A stretch of DNA of 64,000 nt from CAYFQB01 sp964345225 (GTDB lineage Bacteria > Nitrospirota > Thermodesulfovibrionia > Thermodesulfovibrionales > UBA6898). How positions within the stretch are numbered: position 1 is the first letter of the stretch; every line of letters starts with the position of its first letter. The translations under genes were made by a program, and so were the position numbers. Of the stretch, positions 26,517 to 36,236 are shown in pieces. Under the pieces are notes generated by a model. It was not told where the DNA came from, made no database searches, and saw only the letters and a program-made list of their open reading frames with translations. The stretch is taken from positions 1 through 64,000 of the forward strand of contig CAYFQB010000009.1 in the NCBI GenBank assembly GCA_964345225.1. The letters run 5' to 3'.

Positions 26517-27860
26517 ATGCAAGAAACTACGGGGGGTAAAGATCAATATTCATTAGATGACGGTGCAAATATTGCCGTTATCGGTGGCGGGCCTGCCGGA
26601 TCCTTCTTCAGTATATTTGCACTTAAGATGGCAAATATGCTCGGCAAGGAATTGAACATAACCATTTTCGAGCCAAAAGATTTCACAAAGGAAGGACCAG
26701 GAGGCTGTAACAGGTGTGGCGGGATAATCTCTGAACTCCTTGTTCAGATGCTCGCAATAGAGGGCATCAACCTTCCTGATCCAGTGGTTCGCAAGGGTAT
26801 TAACTCTTACAGGCTTCATACAAATCATGGTAGCGTATTTATAGCAACACCTGCTTTTGAGAAGACCATAGCCACTGTATACCGGGGCGGTGGCCCCAGA
26901 GGGATAATAGGGGAATATAAAGAAAGCTTTGACAACTTTTTACTCTCCCAGGCAGTCAATGCAGGAGCAATTCATAAGCCCATAAGGATTGACCAGATTG
27001 AATACAGAAATAAAAAACCGGTATTGTTTTCAAGAAAAAACGAAATTATGGAGGCTGACCTTGTGGTAGGTGCATTCGGTGTCAATAGCACAGCTAATAA
27101 AATTTTTGAGGACATAGGGTTTGGTTATAAAAAGCCGTTTACAGTTACCGCAGCAATTGCAGAAATTAATATGGATGAAGAAATAATATCAGAATATTAC
27201 GGGAATTCCATTAATCTATTCCTTCTTCCCGACAGGGAAATAAAATTTGCCGCGATGATACCTAAGGGCCCCTATATATCATTATGCATATTGGGCAAAA
27301 ATATCACTACCGAAATAGTAAATAATTTCATTAACAAGCCTATCGTAAGGAAATCTCTGCCTGAAAAATCTCTATACAGTATTGAATGTCAATGTTTACC
27401 TAAAATGAACGTTAAGGCACCGGAAAAACCTTTTGCCAACAGGATTGTCATGTGCGGTGATGCTGGTTCGACCAGGCTGTTTAAGGATGGTCTCGGAGCA
27501 GCCTATATTATGGGAAAGGCTGTTGCCAAGACTGCGGTATTTGAAGGTGTAGGCGAGCAGCATTTCCGCAATAGTTATTCTCCTGTCTATAAAAGTATCA
27601 TACATGACAATTACTACGGAGGATTTCTTTATACAGTTATCGATTTATACAGGAAGATATCTCTGCTTACTAAATCGATGCTTAAAGTTGTAGAAAAAGA
27701 ACAGCGCGACAACAATAATAATGAAAAGATACTCAGTACAATTCTGTGGGATATGTTTACAGGAAATGAGAGATATAAAAACGTTTTTTTAAGATCGCTT
27801 AAGATAAGGATGCATATCGATATGTGGGAGGAAGTATTCAAAAGTTTAATCGGGAAATGA
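26517..27860 (+). CDS. FAD-dependent oxidoreductase, geranylgeranyl-reductase-like family
   Basis: 447 residues. An N-terminal Rossmann FAD motif (IAVIGGGPAGSFF, about 19-31) and a second FAD motif with GDAGSTRLFKDGLGAAY (about 316-332) match flavoprotein reductases of the geranylgeranyl reductase/FixC group. A Cys pair (GGCNRCGGI, about 62-70) lies near the flavin region. Substrate unknown; lipid or isoprenoid reduction is typical. It is followed one base later by a cNMP-binding/GAF gene, so the two are probably one operon. Confidence 0.78.
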   Translation: MQETTGGKDQYSLDDGANIAVIGGGPAGSFFSIFALKMANMLGKELNITIFEPKDFTKEGPGGCNRCGGIISELLVQMLAIEGINLPDPVVRKGINSYRLHTNHGSVFIATPAFEKTIATVYRGGGPRGIIGEYKESFDNFLLSQAVNAGAIHKPIRIDQIEYRNKKPVLFSRKNEIMEADLVVGAFGVNSTANKIFEDIGFGYKKPFTVTAAIAEINMDEEIISEYYGNSINLFLLPDREIKFAAMIPKGPYISLCILGKNITTEIVNNFINKPIVRKSLPEKSLYSIECQCLPKMNVKAPEKPFANRIVMCGDAGSTRLFKDGLGAAYIMGKAVAKTAVFEGVGEQHFRNSYSPVYKSIIHDNYYGGFLYTVIDLYRKISLLTKSMLKVVEKEQRDNNNNEKILSTILWDMFTGNERYKNVFLRSLKIRMHIDMWEEVFKSLIGK

Positions 27861-27861
27861 T

Positions 27862-28722
27862 ATGGAAAAAGGAGAACTTGGCAAAGTGTATTCTGACGGA
27901 GAGGTTATCTTTAAAGAGGGTGACAAAGGCGAGATAATGTATGTGATACAGTCAGGTAAGGTAATGATAACGAAAAGCACTAAATCTGGTGACATTACGC
28001 TTGCAACTCTCAGTAGTGGAGATATATTAGGGGAAATGTCATTGTTTGACAAGATGCCACGTTCTGCTGCTGCAGTTGCCTCAGGTGATGCAAGAGTTTT
28101 AAGTATCGACAAAAAGAAACTTTTTAAAACTATAGGAAGAGACCCGACGCTGGTATTCAAGATTATTGAAACCATGAGCCAGAGAATAAGAGTTCTTAAT
28201 GAAGAATTATCTAAATTAAATAAGACTAAATTAAAATTACTAAAGATATATTCTAATATTGAAGATACATGCAGGATGGTACTGGATGAGGCAAAAAATA
28301 TCATCACGTCTGACAATGGTTCTGTAATGCTTTTTGATGATAAGGAATCGCTGTCTATCAAAGCTGCTTTTGGTAAAAAATCAGAATCAACGGTAAAACT
28401 CTTTTTGGGTGAAGGGATTGCAGGTGATGTGTTGAAGACCGGCAGAGCCGAATTGGTAAACAATGTATATTTGGATTCCCGATTTGTCCCCGGAAAGACT
28501 AAAATCAGATCTTTGCTCTGTGTTCCGCTTAAGTGCAAAGAATGTATATTTGGTGTAGTAAATCTTAGTAATACTTCCGAGAGATTGTTTTCGCTAGATG
28601 ACCTGAAGCTTCTGAATTCGTTATCAATTTATGCTTCTGTAGCAGTGCAGAATGCCATAAACTTTTCTAAACTTAAGAATGTAACAGAAGAGGTGCTAAG
28701 TAGAGTAAGTATTTTAGGATAG
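27862..28722 (+). CDS. Cyclic-nucleotide-binding plus GAF domain protein (copy 1)
   Basis: 286 residues. A cNMP-binding domain (about 8-120) has a phosphate-binding cassette with the key Glu and Arg (GEMSLFDKMPRSAAAVA), consistent with real cAMP/cGMP binding. A helical linker leads to a GAF domain (about 140-275; GEGIAGDVLKTGRAELVNNV). There is no DNA-binding domain, so it is a signal reader rather than a CRP-type regulator. A close paralogue is at 37223. A class III cyclase gene follows on the same strand. Confidence 0.88.
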   Translation: MEKGELGKVYSDGEVIFKEGDKGEIMYVIQSGKVMITKSTKSGDITLATLSSGDILGEMSLFDKMPRSAAAVASGDARVLSIDKKKLFKTIGRDPTLVFKIIETMSQRIRVLNEELSKLNKTKLKLLKIYSNIEDTCRMVLDEAKNIITSDNGSVMLFDDKESLSIKAAFGKKSESTVKLFLGEGIAGDVLKTGRAELVNNVYLDSRFVPGKTKIRSLLCVPLKCKECIFGVVNLSNTSERLFSLDDLKLLNSLSIYASVAVQNAINFSKLKNVTEEVLSRVSILG

Positions 28723-29042
28723 TTTTTAGATATTAATAATGATTTTTAATAATTATAAATATAAAGATATATTTAATGAGGTACTTTTAAAAAACTCGAG
28801 GAGTTAAGCTCTTTATAATAATAATGAATTATATACTGGATAACGAATTTTGTATGAGTAGTAATTGAACTATAGTCTGGAAGTTATTGTTAAAAAATTT
28901 ATTGGTACAATTTATTTAACTTTAATAAAGTAATAATTTATCATAGATATTAACAGCATGGGGCCGGGAGAGGTAACGACAAAATAATTTAAGTCATTAG
29001 AGAGAGGCTCTGGTTTTAAGACGAGGGGCTCGGGGGAATCTA
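28723..29042. other. AT-rich gap between cNMP/GAF gene and CHASE2 cyclase
   Basis: No ORF, repeat word or clear promoter seen. The last 70 bases contain GGGCCGGGAGAGGTAACGAC and a GGGGCTCGGGGGAATC stretch acting as SD for the cyclase. Confidence 0.4.
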
Positions 29043-31304
29043 ATGAGATCCCGCATATTTAAAGCTATATTTTTAGGCTTTATCATTGGAATAATCGGAA
29101 TTGTGTTAAGCCCTTTCCATTTTACGCTCGGTATTGAGGAAAACTTAGGTCTAGGATTATTGTTCAAACTGAGGGGTGTAAGACAAGCGCCATCAGATGC
29201 CGTAGTGGTGAGTATAGACAGGGAATCTTCCGAGCACCTAAACTTACCTGATAATCCTGATAAATGGCCTCGTTCACTCCATGCACGTTTAACTGAAAAT
29301 TTGAAAAGAGAAGGTGCCGAGGTCATTGCCTTTGACCTGCATTTCATAGAACCCCGTTCCACTGAGAATGACAGTTTATTTGCAGAAGCAATGAAAAAGG
29401 CTGGTAATGTTGTACTTTGTGAACCAATTAAGGAAAAGGAGATTCCATTGTCTGGAGGGAGCGGGTCTGATGCAGTGGCTCATAATATTGTGAAAGTAGT
29501 GCAGCCGATAGATATGTTTTTGCGTTCTTCTGTTGCAACAGCCCCCTTTACACTGCCCAGAATACCTTTCAAAGTGAACCGGTATTGGGCATTTGAGACA
29601 GGAGCAGGAGATTCGCCTTCTATGCCAATAGTAGTACTCCAGCTCTATACAATGCAGGTATACAATGAGTTTATACACTTATTGAAAAAAGCAAGCCCGG
29701 ACCAGGCCGGTAAATTACCACTGAATAGTGATACAGCAATAAAAACAAGAGGCGTTAAAGAGCTCATTAGAGATATAAGGGAGACTTTTGAAAGTGAACC
29801 TTTGATTTCAGAAAGGATGCTGGAAGAATTAGAGAATTCAGAGACCATCTCCAGAGATGTTAAAAAGTACAGATTGCTCAAGTCCCTCATAAAAATGTAC
29901 GGGGGTAATAAAAACAGATATATAAATTACTACGGGCCTCCGGGCACTATAACAACAATACCCTATTATCAAGCAGTGCAGCTGCGTGACGGAGTGGTTG
30001 GAGACAAAGGTATTGACCTAAAGAGAAAGGCAGTATTTGTAGGGCTATCAGAAGTATTGCTTGCAGAAAGAAAAGACAGCTTTTATACGGTTTTTTCACA
30101 AGCAAACGGCACATTTATCGGCGGGGTGGAAATTATGGCAACCGCTTTCTCAAACCTGTTAATAGATGCGCCTGTGAAGCCAGTCAGCCTGACTTTTCAT
30201 ATTATGATTATTCTTCTTTGGGGTATCATCTTGGGCATAATCTGCCGTTTGTCCCATGTCGGAGTCGCCGCATCGGCTGTAGTCGGGCTTAGCATTCTGT
30301 ATCTCGTTGCAGTAGTGTATCAATTTAAGACTAACTATAGCTGGTATCCAATAATCATTCCTTTATTCTTGCAGGCTCCTCTTGCCTTTTTTGGTGCTGT
30401 AGTATGGGACTATATTGATGTTAGTAAAGAACGCCAGAACATTAAGAAGGCCTTTGAGCACTACCTTCCAAAAGAGGTTGTCAACCAGCTATCAAAAGAT
30501 ATTGCACATATCAGAACAGGGGGAAGAATAGTCTACGGTGTCTGTCTATTTACTGATGCACAACAATATTCCTCTTTATCCGAGACCCTGGAGCCGCATG
30601 AGCTGAGCGGATTAATGAACAGATACTATGAAACAATGTTCAAACCGGTAAAACAGCATGGTGGATTTGTTTCAGGTGTAATGGGTGATTCTATGTTAGC
30701 GTTATGGGTTACGGCGCGTTCTGAGGATATTCTCAAAGACAAGGCATGTTTTGCAGCACTCGATATCAATATGGCATTGCAGAATTTTAAACAAAAATCA
30801 TCTGATACCGTAAAGATTAAGACACGCATTGGATTACATTATGGTCAAATTGTGCTTGGGCATGTTGGCGCTTTAGACCATTATGAGTATACACCTATGG
30901 GTGATATTGTAAATACGGCGTCGAGAATAGAGAATCTCAATAAACAGCTGGGAACCAGTTTATTGGTATCTGAAGATGTCATACATCTGGTTAATGGTTT
31001 CATGGCAAGGGAACTTGGAAAATTCAGGCTGAAGGGAAAAGTTAAACCGATCGGGATTTATGAATTATTATGCAGGAGTGAAGAATCTGACGAAAAAAAG
31101 AAAAGCGGTTATGCGATCTTTGCTGAGGCATTAGGTGCTTTCAGAAGGCAATCCTGGGATGAGGCAATAGAAAGATTTAATCAGTGTACAGAAAACCTCG
31201 GACAAGATGGACCTTCACTCTTTTATATAGGGCTTTGCAAGCTCTATAAAGAGAATTCGCCCGGGGAAGAGTGGGAAGGAGTGGTTCATTTGGATAGAAA
31301 ATAA
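29043..31304 (+). CDS. CHASE2-domain class III adenylate/guanylate cyclase
   Basis: 753 residues. An N-terminal helix, an extracytoplasmic CHASE2 sensor (about 30-380; VSIDRESSEHL, VIAFDLHFIEP), then about three membrane helices (385-455) and a cyclase domain (about 480-665). Metal aspartates are in LFTDAQQYSSL and GVMGDSMLALW, and the transition-state Asn/Arg in GDIVNTASRIENL. The usual adenine-binding Lys (K-x-x-GD) is replaced by Gly (SGVMGD), so nucleotide preference is uncertain. A short TPR-like tail follows. The next gene encodes a FecR/TPR/barrel protein; CHASE2 cyclases often neighbour FecR proteins. Confidence 0.92.
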   Translation: MRSRIFKAIFLGFIIGIIGIVLSPFHFTLGIEENLGLGLLFKLRGVRQAPSDAVVVSIDRESSEHLNLPDNPDKWPRSLHARLTENLKREGAEVIAFDLHFIEPRSTENDSLFAEAMKKAGNVVLCEPIKEKEIPLSGGSGSDAVAHNIVKVVQPIDMFLRSSVATAPFTLPRIPFKVNRYWAFETGAGDSPSMPIVVLQLYTMQVYNEFIHLLKKASPDQAGKLPLNSDTAIKTRGVKELIRDIRETFESEPLISERMLEELENSETISRDVKKYRLLKSLIKMYGGNKNRYINYYGPPGTITTIPYYQAVQLRDGVVGDKGIDLKRKAVFVGLSEVLLAERKDSFYTVFSQANGTFIGGVEIMATAFSNLLIDAPVKPVSLTFHIMIILLWGIILGIICRLSHVGVAASAVVGLSILYLVAVVYQFKTNYSWYPIIIPLFLQAPLAFFGAVVWDYIDVSKERQNIKKAFEHYLPKEVVNQLSKDIAHIRTGGRIVYGVCLFTDAQQYSSLSETLEPHELSGLMNRYYETMFKPVKQHGGFVSGVMGDSMLALWVTARSEDILKDKACFAALDINMALQNFKQKSSDTVKIKTRIGLHYGQIVLGHVGALDHYEYTPMGDIVNTASRIENLNKQLGTSLLVSEDVIHLVNGFMARELGKFRLKGKVKPIGIYELLCRSEESDEKKKSGYAIFAEALGAFRRQSWDEAIERFNQCTENLGQDGPSLFYIGLCKLYKENSPGEEWEGVVHLDRK

Positions 31305-31369
31305 CATACTGCCTTGGGATCAATATATAAAACTATATAAAAAATAAATAATAGCAAATGGGGGAGGTA

Positions 31370-34300
31370 ATGAGAAAAATAAATTCATACTATTTAATTC
31401 TTCTGATTTTTTCAGGAATCACAATAACACTATATCCCCGTGCTACATTTGCAGAAACATGTGAGAAATGGGTTGCAAAAGTAGTATCAGTAGAGGGGAC
31501 TGTAGAGGTTCAAAGAGCAGGTGAAGATCAGTGGCAGGAGGTTAAATTAAATGATACCTACTGCACCGGTGACAAGATACGTGTCCAGAAAAGAAGCCGG
31601 GCAGACATTGCCACGGTTAATCACCCTGTCCTCCGTCTTGATCAGAACAGTACAATCACCCTCGGAGGTTTAAAAGAAGAACGAACCTCTATAATCGATC
31701 TACTCAAGGGAGCTGCACACTTCTTCAGCCGGGTTGCCCGTAACCTGGAGGTGCGTACACCCACTGTAAATGCAGGTGTAGAGGGAACGGAGTTTTTTAT
31801 AAGAGTTGATGAAGATAAAACCTTCATGTCGATATTTGAAGGAAAGGTGCTGGCTTCGAATGAGGCTGGAAGCCTTGCCATCACAAGTGGTCAATCGGCA
31901 GTAGCTGAGGCGGGTAAAGCACCGGTATCGGTGATCGTAGTGAGGCCGAGGGATGCTGTCCAGTGGGCGCTTTACTATCCTCCAATTGTCTATGAGCAAC
32001 CTGAAGACCTAAAGGAGGATGATCCGCGTTTTTACACCTACCGCGCGTCATCAATGTTACATGTAGGCCGTGTTGAAGAAGCAAAGGGTGACATCGAACG
32101 TGCCCTGGAGCTTGATCCGAATAACAGTATGGCCTTTGCGCTCCAGTCTATAATCGCTGTGACACAGAACGAGAAAGAGAAAGCTCTTAATTTAGCACAG
32201 AAAGCAGTTGAGGCGGATCAAAATTCTGCTACAGCAAGGATAGCACTTTCCTATGCACAGCAGGCCGACTTTAATCTCGATGGGGCATTGAATAGCCTTA
32301 AAGATGCTGTCAAACTGGAGCCTGAAAATGCCTTGGCATGGGCAAGGTTGTCTGAACTTCAGCTGTCATTCGGCGAACTTGATGAAGCCCTTGAGTCAGC
32401 AAAAAAGGCGGTTGACCTAAGACCAGACCTGGCAAGGACACAGACTGTTCTTGGATTTGCTTACCTGACCCAGATTAAGATAAAAGAGTCTAAAGATACC
32501 TTTGAAAAAGCAATTGAGCTTGATCAGGCTTCTGCGCTCCCGAGGCTTGGACTGGGTTTGGCAAAGATAAGAGAAGGTAATCTTGATGAGGGGAGAAGGG
32601 ACATTGAGATTGCCATAAGCCTTGACCCTGACAATTCACTCATGCGCAGTTATCTAGGAAAAGCCTATTTTGAAGAGAAACGCGATAAGCATTCAGAAGA
32701 CCAATATGCTATGGCTAAGGATCTTGATCCATTAGACCCGACGCCCTTTTTCTATGACGCGATCCTAAAGCAGACCACGAACCAGCCCGTTGAGGCATTG
32801 CATGACCTTCAAAATGCCATTGAATTAAACGACAACCGGGCGGTATACCGTTCCAAGCTGATGCTTGATTCAGACCTGGCTGCACGAAGTGCAAGCCTTG
32901 CCAGGATCTACAGTGACCTTGGCTTCCAGCAGCTTGCGCTGGTGGAAGGATGGAAATCTCTTAACACCGATCCAGGCAACTATTCTGCACACAGGTTTCT
33001 GTCCGATTCCTATTCAGTTCTGCCACGCCACGAGATAGCAAGGGTAAGTGAACTGCTACAGTCTCAACTGCTTCAGCCTATTAATATTACCCCTATTCAG
33101 CCTCATCTGGCAGAAAGCAATCTGTTCCTTATCAGTTCAGGAGGATCTGCAGCTCTCTCATTTAATGAATTCAATCCACTGTTCAATCGGGATCGGGTTG
33201 CACTTCAGATTTCTGGTATTGGTGGAAGTAATGATACGTTCAGTGAAGAACTTGTCGTCTCAGGTATTACTGATAAGGTTTCTTTCAGTGTTGGGCAGTT
33301 CCACTATGAGACGGATGGATTCAGGGAAAACAGGGATCAAAATGATGATATTGTTAATGTTTTTTTACAAATGGAACTTTCTCACAAAACGAGCATTCAG
33401 GCTGAATACAGAACAAGAAATACAGAAAGAGGTGAGACCCAGTTGAGATTCTTTGAGGAAGATATTGACCCAGACTTACGCCAGGAGGATGAAAACGATT
33501 CAATACGCTTTGGTTTCCGTCATGCCTTTTCACCGGGTTCTAATCTCATTGGCAATTTTATGTATCAGGATTCAGAATTTATCTGGAAGCGTGAAACAGA
33601 AGAAGCAGGTATTTTATATACTTACGAAAGCGATTCAGATCAGGATGCTTATAGCGGCGAGCTTCAGTTTATGTTCCGCTCAGATTACATTAACATTGTC
33701 ACCGGCTTAGGACATTTCGATGTAGACAGGGATGAAAGTATAAAAGATAAGCAAATCATTCCTGCATTTTGTGTTCCTAATCCTTTACCTCCTCCTCCAC
33801 TAATATGTTTCCCAGCCTCAACATTAATTGATATCTCTGAGGCAGAAAGAGATGTCGATCACACAAATCTTTATCTGTACTCCTATATCAACCTACTGGA
33901 AAACATGACATTCACTATTGGCGGAAGTGGCGACTTATATAACAGTAAGAGTGAGGATATAAAGGATCAGGAACAGTTCAACCCGAAATTCGGAATTACC
34001 TGGAATCCCGTCCCGGATACCACACTTCGTTTTGCCGTATTCAGGACTTTGAAGAGGACGCTTATTACTAACCAGACCCTTGAACCAACACAGGTTGCCG
34101 GTTTTAATCAATTTTTTGATGATGACAGGGAATCAAAATCATGGCGCTATGGCGGTGCAATTGATCAGAAGTTTTCTAAAAGTATATACGGCGGGGCAGA
34201 GTTTACCTATAGAGACCTTGAGATTCCTTTTTCGGAAAGATATGGTGGTGTTTACAGCTATGAGGAAGCAGACTGGAAGGAAAAGCTGGCCCGTGCTTAC

Positions 34301-34714
34301 CTATTCTGGACACCGAATGAGAAAATGTCTCTCAGTGCAGAGTGGTTATGGGAGCGGACTGAAAGGGAAAGGCTAACTATAGGTGCAGAAAAAGTTAATA
34401 CACATTTTTTCCCGCTTGGGATAAATTTTTTCCACCCCTCTGGTCTTAGTGCCTCGTTGAAAGGGACCTATATAGATCAGGAGGGCAGTTTTGAGCGTCA
34501 ATTTGCTGGTGGAGTCTTTGAGGACGGTGATGATGACTTCTGGTTGGTAGATGCTGCAATAAAGTACCGTTTCCCCAAGCGCTACGGTTTCATAACGGTC
34601 GGAGCGACAAATCTGTTTGACGAAGAATTCCAGTATTATGATACAGACCCTGATAACTCACGCATACAACCGGAAAGCTTTTTCTTTGTCAGACTCACAA
34701 TGGCAATTCCGTAA
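31370..34714 (+). CDS. FecR-domain / TPR / outer-membrane beta-barrel protein
   Basis: About 1114 residues from ATG 31370; an ATG at 31358 is in frame but would translate the SD-like GGGGGAGG. A signal peptide (ending PRATFAE) is followed by a FecR domain (about 45-170; YCTGDKIRVQKRSRADIA, TVNAGVEGTEFF), 8-9 TPRs (about 215-500) and a C-terminal region of about 520 residues of alternating beta strands. Its end matches porin/TonB-receptor barrels (GFITVGATNLFDEEFQYY, FFFVRLTMAIP). It looks like a surface exporter or receptor with a periplasmic scaffold. Downstream is a Cys-rich secreted protein that could be its cargo (inference). Confidence 0.85.
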   Translation: MRKINSYYLILLIFSGITITLYPRATFAETCEKWVAKVVSVEGTVEVQRAGEDQWQEVKLNDTYCTGDKIRVQKRSRADIATVNHPVLRLDQNSTITLGGLKEERTSIIDLLKGAAHFFSRVARNLEVRTPTVNAGVEGTEFFIRVDEDKTFMSIFEGKVLASNEAGSLAITSGQSAVAEAGKAPVSVIVVRPRDAVQWALYYPPIVYEQPEDLKEDDPRFYTYRASSMLHVGRVEEAKGDIERALELDPNNSMAFALQSIIAVTQNEKEKALNLAQKAVEADQNSATARIALSYAQQADFNLDGALNSLKDAVKLEPENALAWARLSELQLSFGELDEALESAKKAVDLRPDLARTQTVLGFAYLTQIKIKESKDTFEKAIELDQASALPRLGLGLAKIREGNLDEGRRDIEIAISLDPDNSLMRSYLGKAYFEEKRDKHSEDQYAMAKDLDPLDPTPFFYDAILKQTTNQPVEALHDLQNAIELNDNRAVYRSKLMLDSDLAARSASLARIYSDLGFQQLALVEGWKSLNTDPGNYSAHRFLSDSYSVLPRHEIARVSELLQSQLLQPINITPIQPHLAESNLFLISSGGSAALSFNEFNPLFNRDRVALQISGIGGSNDTFSEELVVSGITDKVSFSVGQFHYETDGFRENRDQNDDIVNVFLQMELSHKTSIQAEYRTRNTERGETQLRFFEEDIDPDLRQEDENDSIRFGFRHAFSPGSNLIGNFMYQDSEFIWKRETEEAGILYTYESDSDQDAYSGELQFMFRSDYINIVTGLGHFDVDRDESIKDKQIIPAFCVPNPLPPPPLICFPASTLIDISEAERDVDHTNLYLYSYINLLENMTFTIGGSGDLYNSKSEDIKDQEQFNPKFGITWNPVPDTTLRFAVFRTLKRTLITNQTLEPTQVAGFNQFFDDDRESKSWRYGGAIDQKFSKSIYGGAEFTYRDLEIPFSERYGGVYSYEEADWKEKLARAYLFWTPNEKMSLSAEWLWERTERERLTIGAEKVNTHFFPLGINFFHPSGLSASLKGTYIDQEGSFERQFAGGVFEDGDDDFWLVDAAIKYRFPKRYGFITVGATNLFDEEFQYYDTDPDNSRIQPESFFFVRLTMAIP

Positions 34715-34730
34715 AGATAGGAAGGCCTGC

Positions 34731-34940
34731 ATGTTAAGGGGGGGGGTGATTGTATTAGGGGATTTTAAAGAGGCTTTAGATAAACGGGCACTTCATTTGA
34801 AAGTGCCGAAAGGGGGGATCATTAAAGTAAATAATGGCAGATATGCCAAAGATAGAATTCTGCAACCACTTCTATTAATTCAAAACAATTATAGGGGGGT
34901 GATAAATATGCAGAGAGATATTAATCTTGTAAACCTTTAA
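34731..34940 (+). other. G-tract leader with stem-loop between barrel gene and Cys-rich gene
   Basis: Three G runs (34738-34746, 34812-34817, 34894-34899), two followed by TGAT, and a 7-bp stem GGCACTT/AAGTGCC (34787-34807). A frame of about 69 codons starting ATGTTAAGG at 34731 and a 10-codon frame at 34908 are open, but neither has protein-like features. Confidence 0.4.
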
Positions 34941-34964
34941 ACAGATTATTAAAAGGAGACAAAA

Positions 34965-35996
34965 ATGCCAAAAAAGATGTCAATAATTTTGTTGATTACG
35001 TTGTTGGTTGCTGTCGTTTCGCTTTTGGCAACCAGCGAGGTTATAGCTCAGTGGGCCCCTGACGCCTGTGTCCTGTCTACTGCTAAGGACGGAGATTTAA
35101 CTATCTCGATTTTACCCCGGAACGGAGAGTGGCCAATTGTAGTCACTGATACTGATCCTGATTACCCTTGCCCTCCTGGTGTTAGCGAATGCCTGGCATG
35201 GGTGTATGTATGCACAGATCAGCCTGGTTATGCTGGCTGTAATAATTTCTCTCATATCTACACACTAATCCACCGCTGTAGTGAAAATCCCATCCAGCCA
35301 TTATCGGACAAGGCTGGACCAATACAACCAGGTAGTATCTTTTTATGTACTGATACAACAGGGGGAGCGAACAGTGAATCCCATTGGCCGGATGCATGTA
35401 ATAGCTTTCAGCTAAATATTCCATCCGATCAATACGCTGGTAGCAAATATAGATTCTGGTTTACAACACAGAGGGCGGTTGACGTTGATTGGATTGATCT
35501 GAAAGGGAAGTTCGGAAATCCTATAGTTCATTGTGCTAGCGGGATCAAAGGGCCAGGCTGTACTGATGCAGTAGATCCGTTTCAAGCTATTCCACAAGAT
35601 ACTATTAATAATGTAGGTGGTGTTGATATCTGGTATATAAGAAATTTTAAAGGTTGTACTACCGCAACTAAAACATATAATGATCCAATACATTGTGGGG
35701 ATGATCCTATATGCGCAGGGGGTTCTGCCGGGTGGATACCTGGTATCCTAACTGATGCACCTTCAATTGGAGGTGAGACTGTAGTAGCTGGTGGAGATAC
35801 AACAGGAAATGCTGGACCGTGTAATGAATTAACTATCGTTGCTCATGGTAGCCCGGGATGGGTCTGGAATAAGGTAGGTGATCATTGGGAACTGTCCTGT
35901 ATTGGTTTTTATGTTGGAGAGGAAAGTGGGTATCCTCAGTATGATCCACCAACCTACTGTTGTGATCGAGTAAATGGCTGTGTCCCGAAACCATAA
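34965..35996 (+). CDS. Secreted cysteine-rich protein of unknown function
   Basis: 343 residues. A clear signal peptide (about 1-28; IILLITLLVAVVSLLATSEV) is followed by a mature part with about 20 cysteines, many aromatic residues and glycines, suggesting a disulfide-stabilised extracellular protein. I do not recognise the family. A good SD (AAGGAG) precedes the ATG. It follows the FecR/TPR/barrel gene on the same strand and is closed by a strong terminator, so the two may be one transcript. Confidence 0.75.
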   Translation: MPKKMSIILLITLLVAVVSLLATSEVIAQWAPDACVLSTAKDGDLTISILPRNGEWPIVVTDTDPDYPCPPGVSECLAWVYVCTDQPGYAGCNNFSHIYTLIHRCSENPIQPLSDKAGPIQPGSIFLCTDTTGGANSESHWPDACNSFQLNIPSDQYAGSKYRFWFTTQRAVDVDWIDLKGKFGNPIVHCASGIKGPGCTDAVDPFQAIPQDTINNVGGVDIWYIRNFKGCTTATKTYNDPIHCGDDPICAGGSAGWIPGILTDAPSIGGETVVAGGDTTGNAGPCNELTIVAHGSPGWVWNKVGDHWELSCIGFYVGEESGYPQYDPPTYCCDRVNGCVPKP

Positions 35997-36000
35997 ATAA

Positions 36001-36030
36001 AAGGCAGGGCCATTCCGGCCCTGCCTTTTA
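36001..36030 (+). terminator. Strong rho-independent terminator
   Basis: An 11-bp perfect stem AAGGCAGGGCC / GGCCCTGCCTT with loop ATTCC, followed by TTA and preceded by an A-rich stretch; probably works in both directions. Confidence 0.92.
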
Positions 36031-36063
36031 TGACTCCATATTTAAAATGGAAATAAATTTTTC

Positions 36064-36162
36064 GTTACCAGGATTGCAGTGATATTTGCATTAAATTATC
36101 CTCATCATATTACTTAGCGTGGAAATAATAGAGAAGCAGTCTTTTTTGAGGATGATGACAGA
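36064..36162 (+). pseudogene. Decayed 5' fragment of a RAYT gene
   Basis: About 100 bases align with the first 100 bases of the intact RAYT at 25593. Shared blocks are AGCGTGGAAATAA, AGTCTTTTTTGA and GATGATGACAG. The codon CAG of the THITQRG motif has become TAG, and homology stops after GATGATGACAG. Confidence 0.88.
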
Positions 36163-36236
36163 ATACTATAATTAATATTCAGCTATCATCCTGCTTCAAA
36201 AAAATATATATTAAAGATAAATTGGGGAGGATAAAT

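Noticed and set aside
28940..29042. GC-rich stretch before the CHASE2 cyclase as a c-di-GMP riboswitch
   Set aside because: No GEMM-like conserved tetraloop or receptor segments could be found by eye.
34617..34940. 107-residue ORF overlapping the barrel gene end
   Set aside because: Its first part is out of frame within the barrel gene; the later part is G-rich leader with no domain, SD or signal peptide. Kept only as a leader region.
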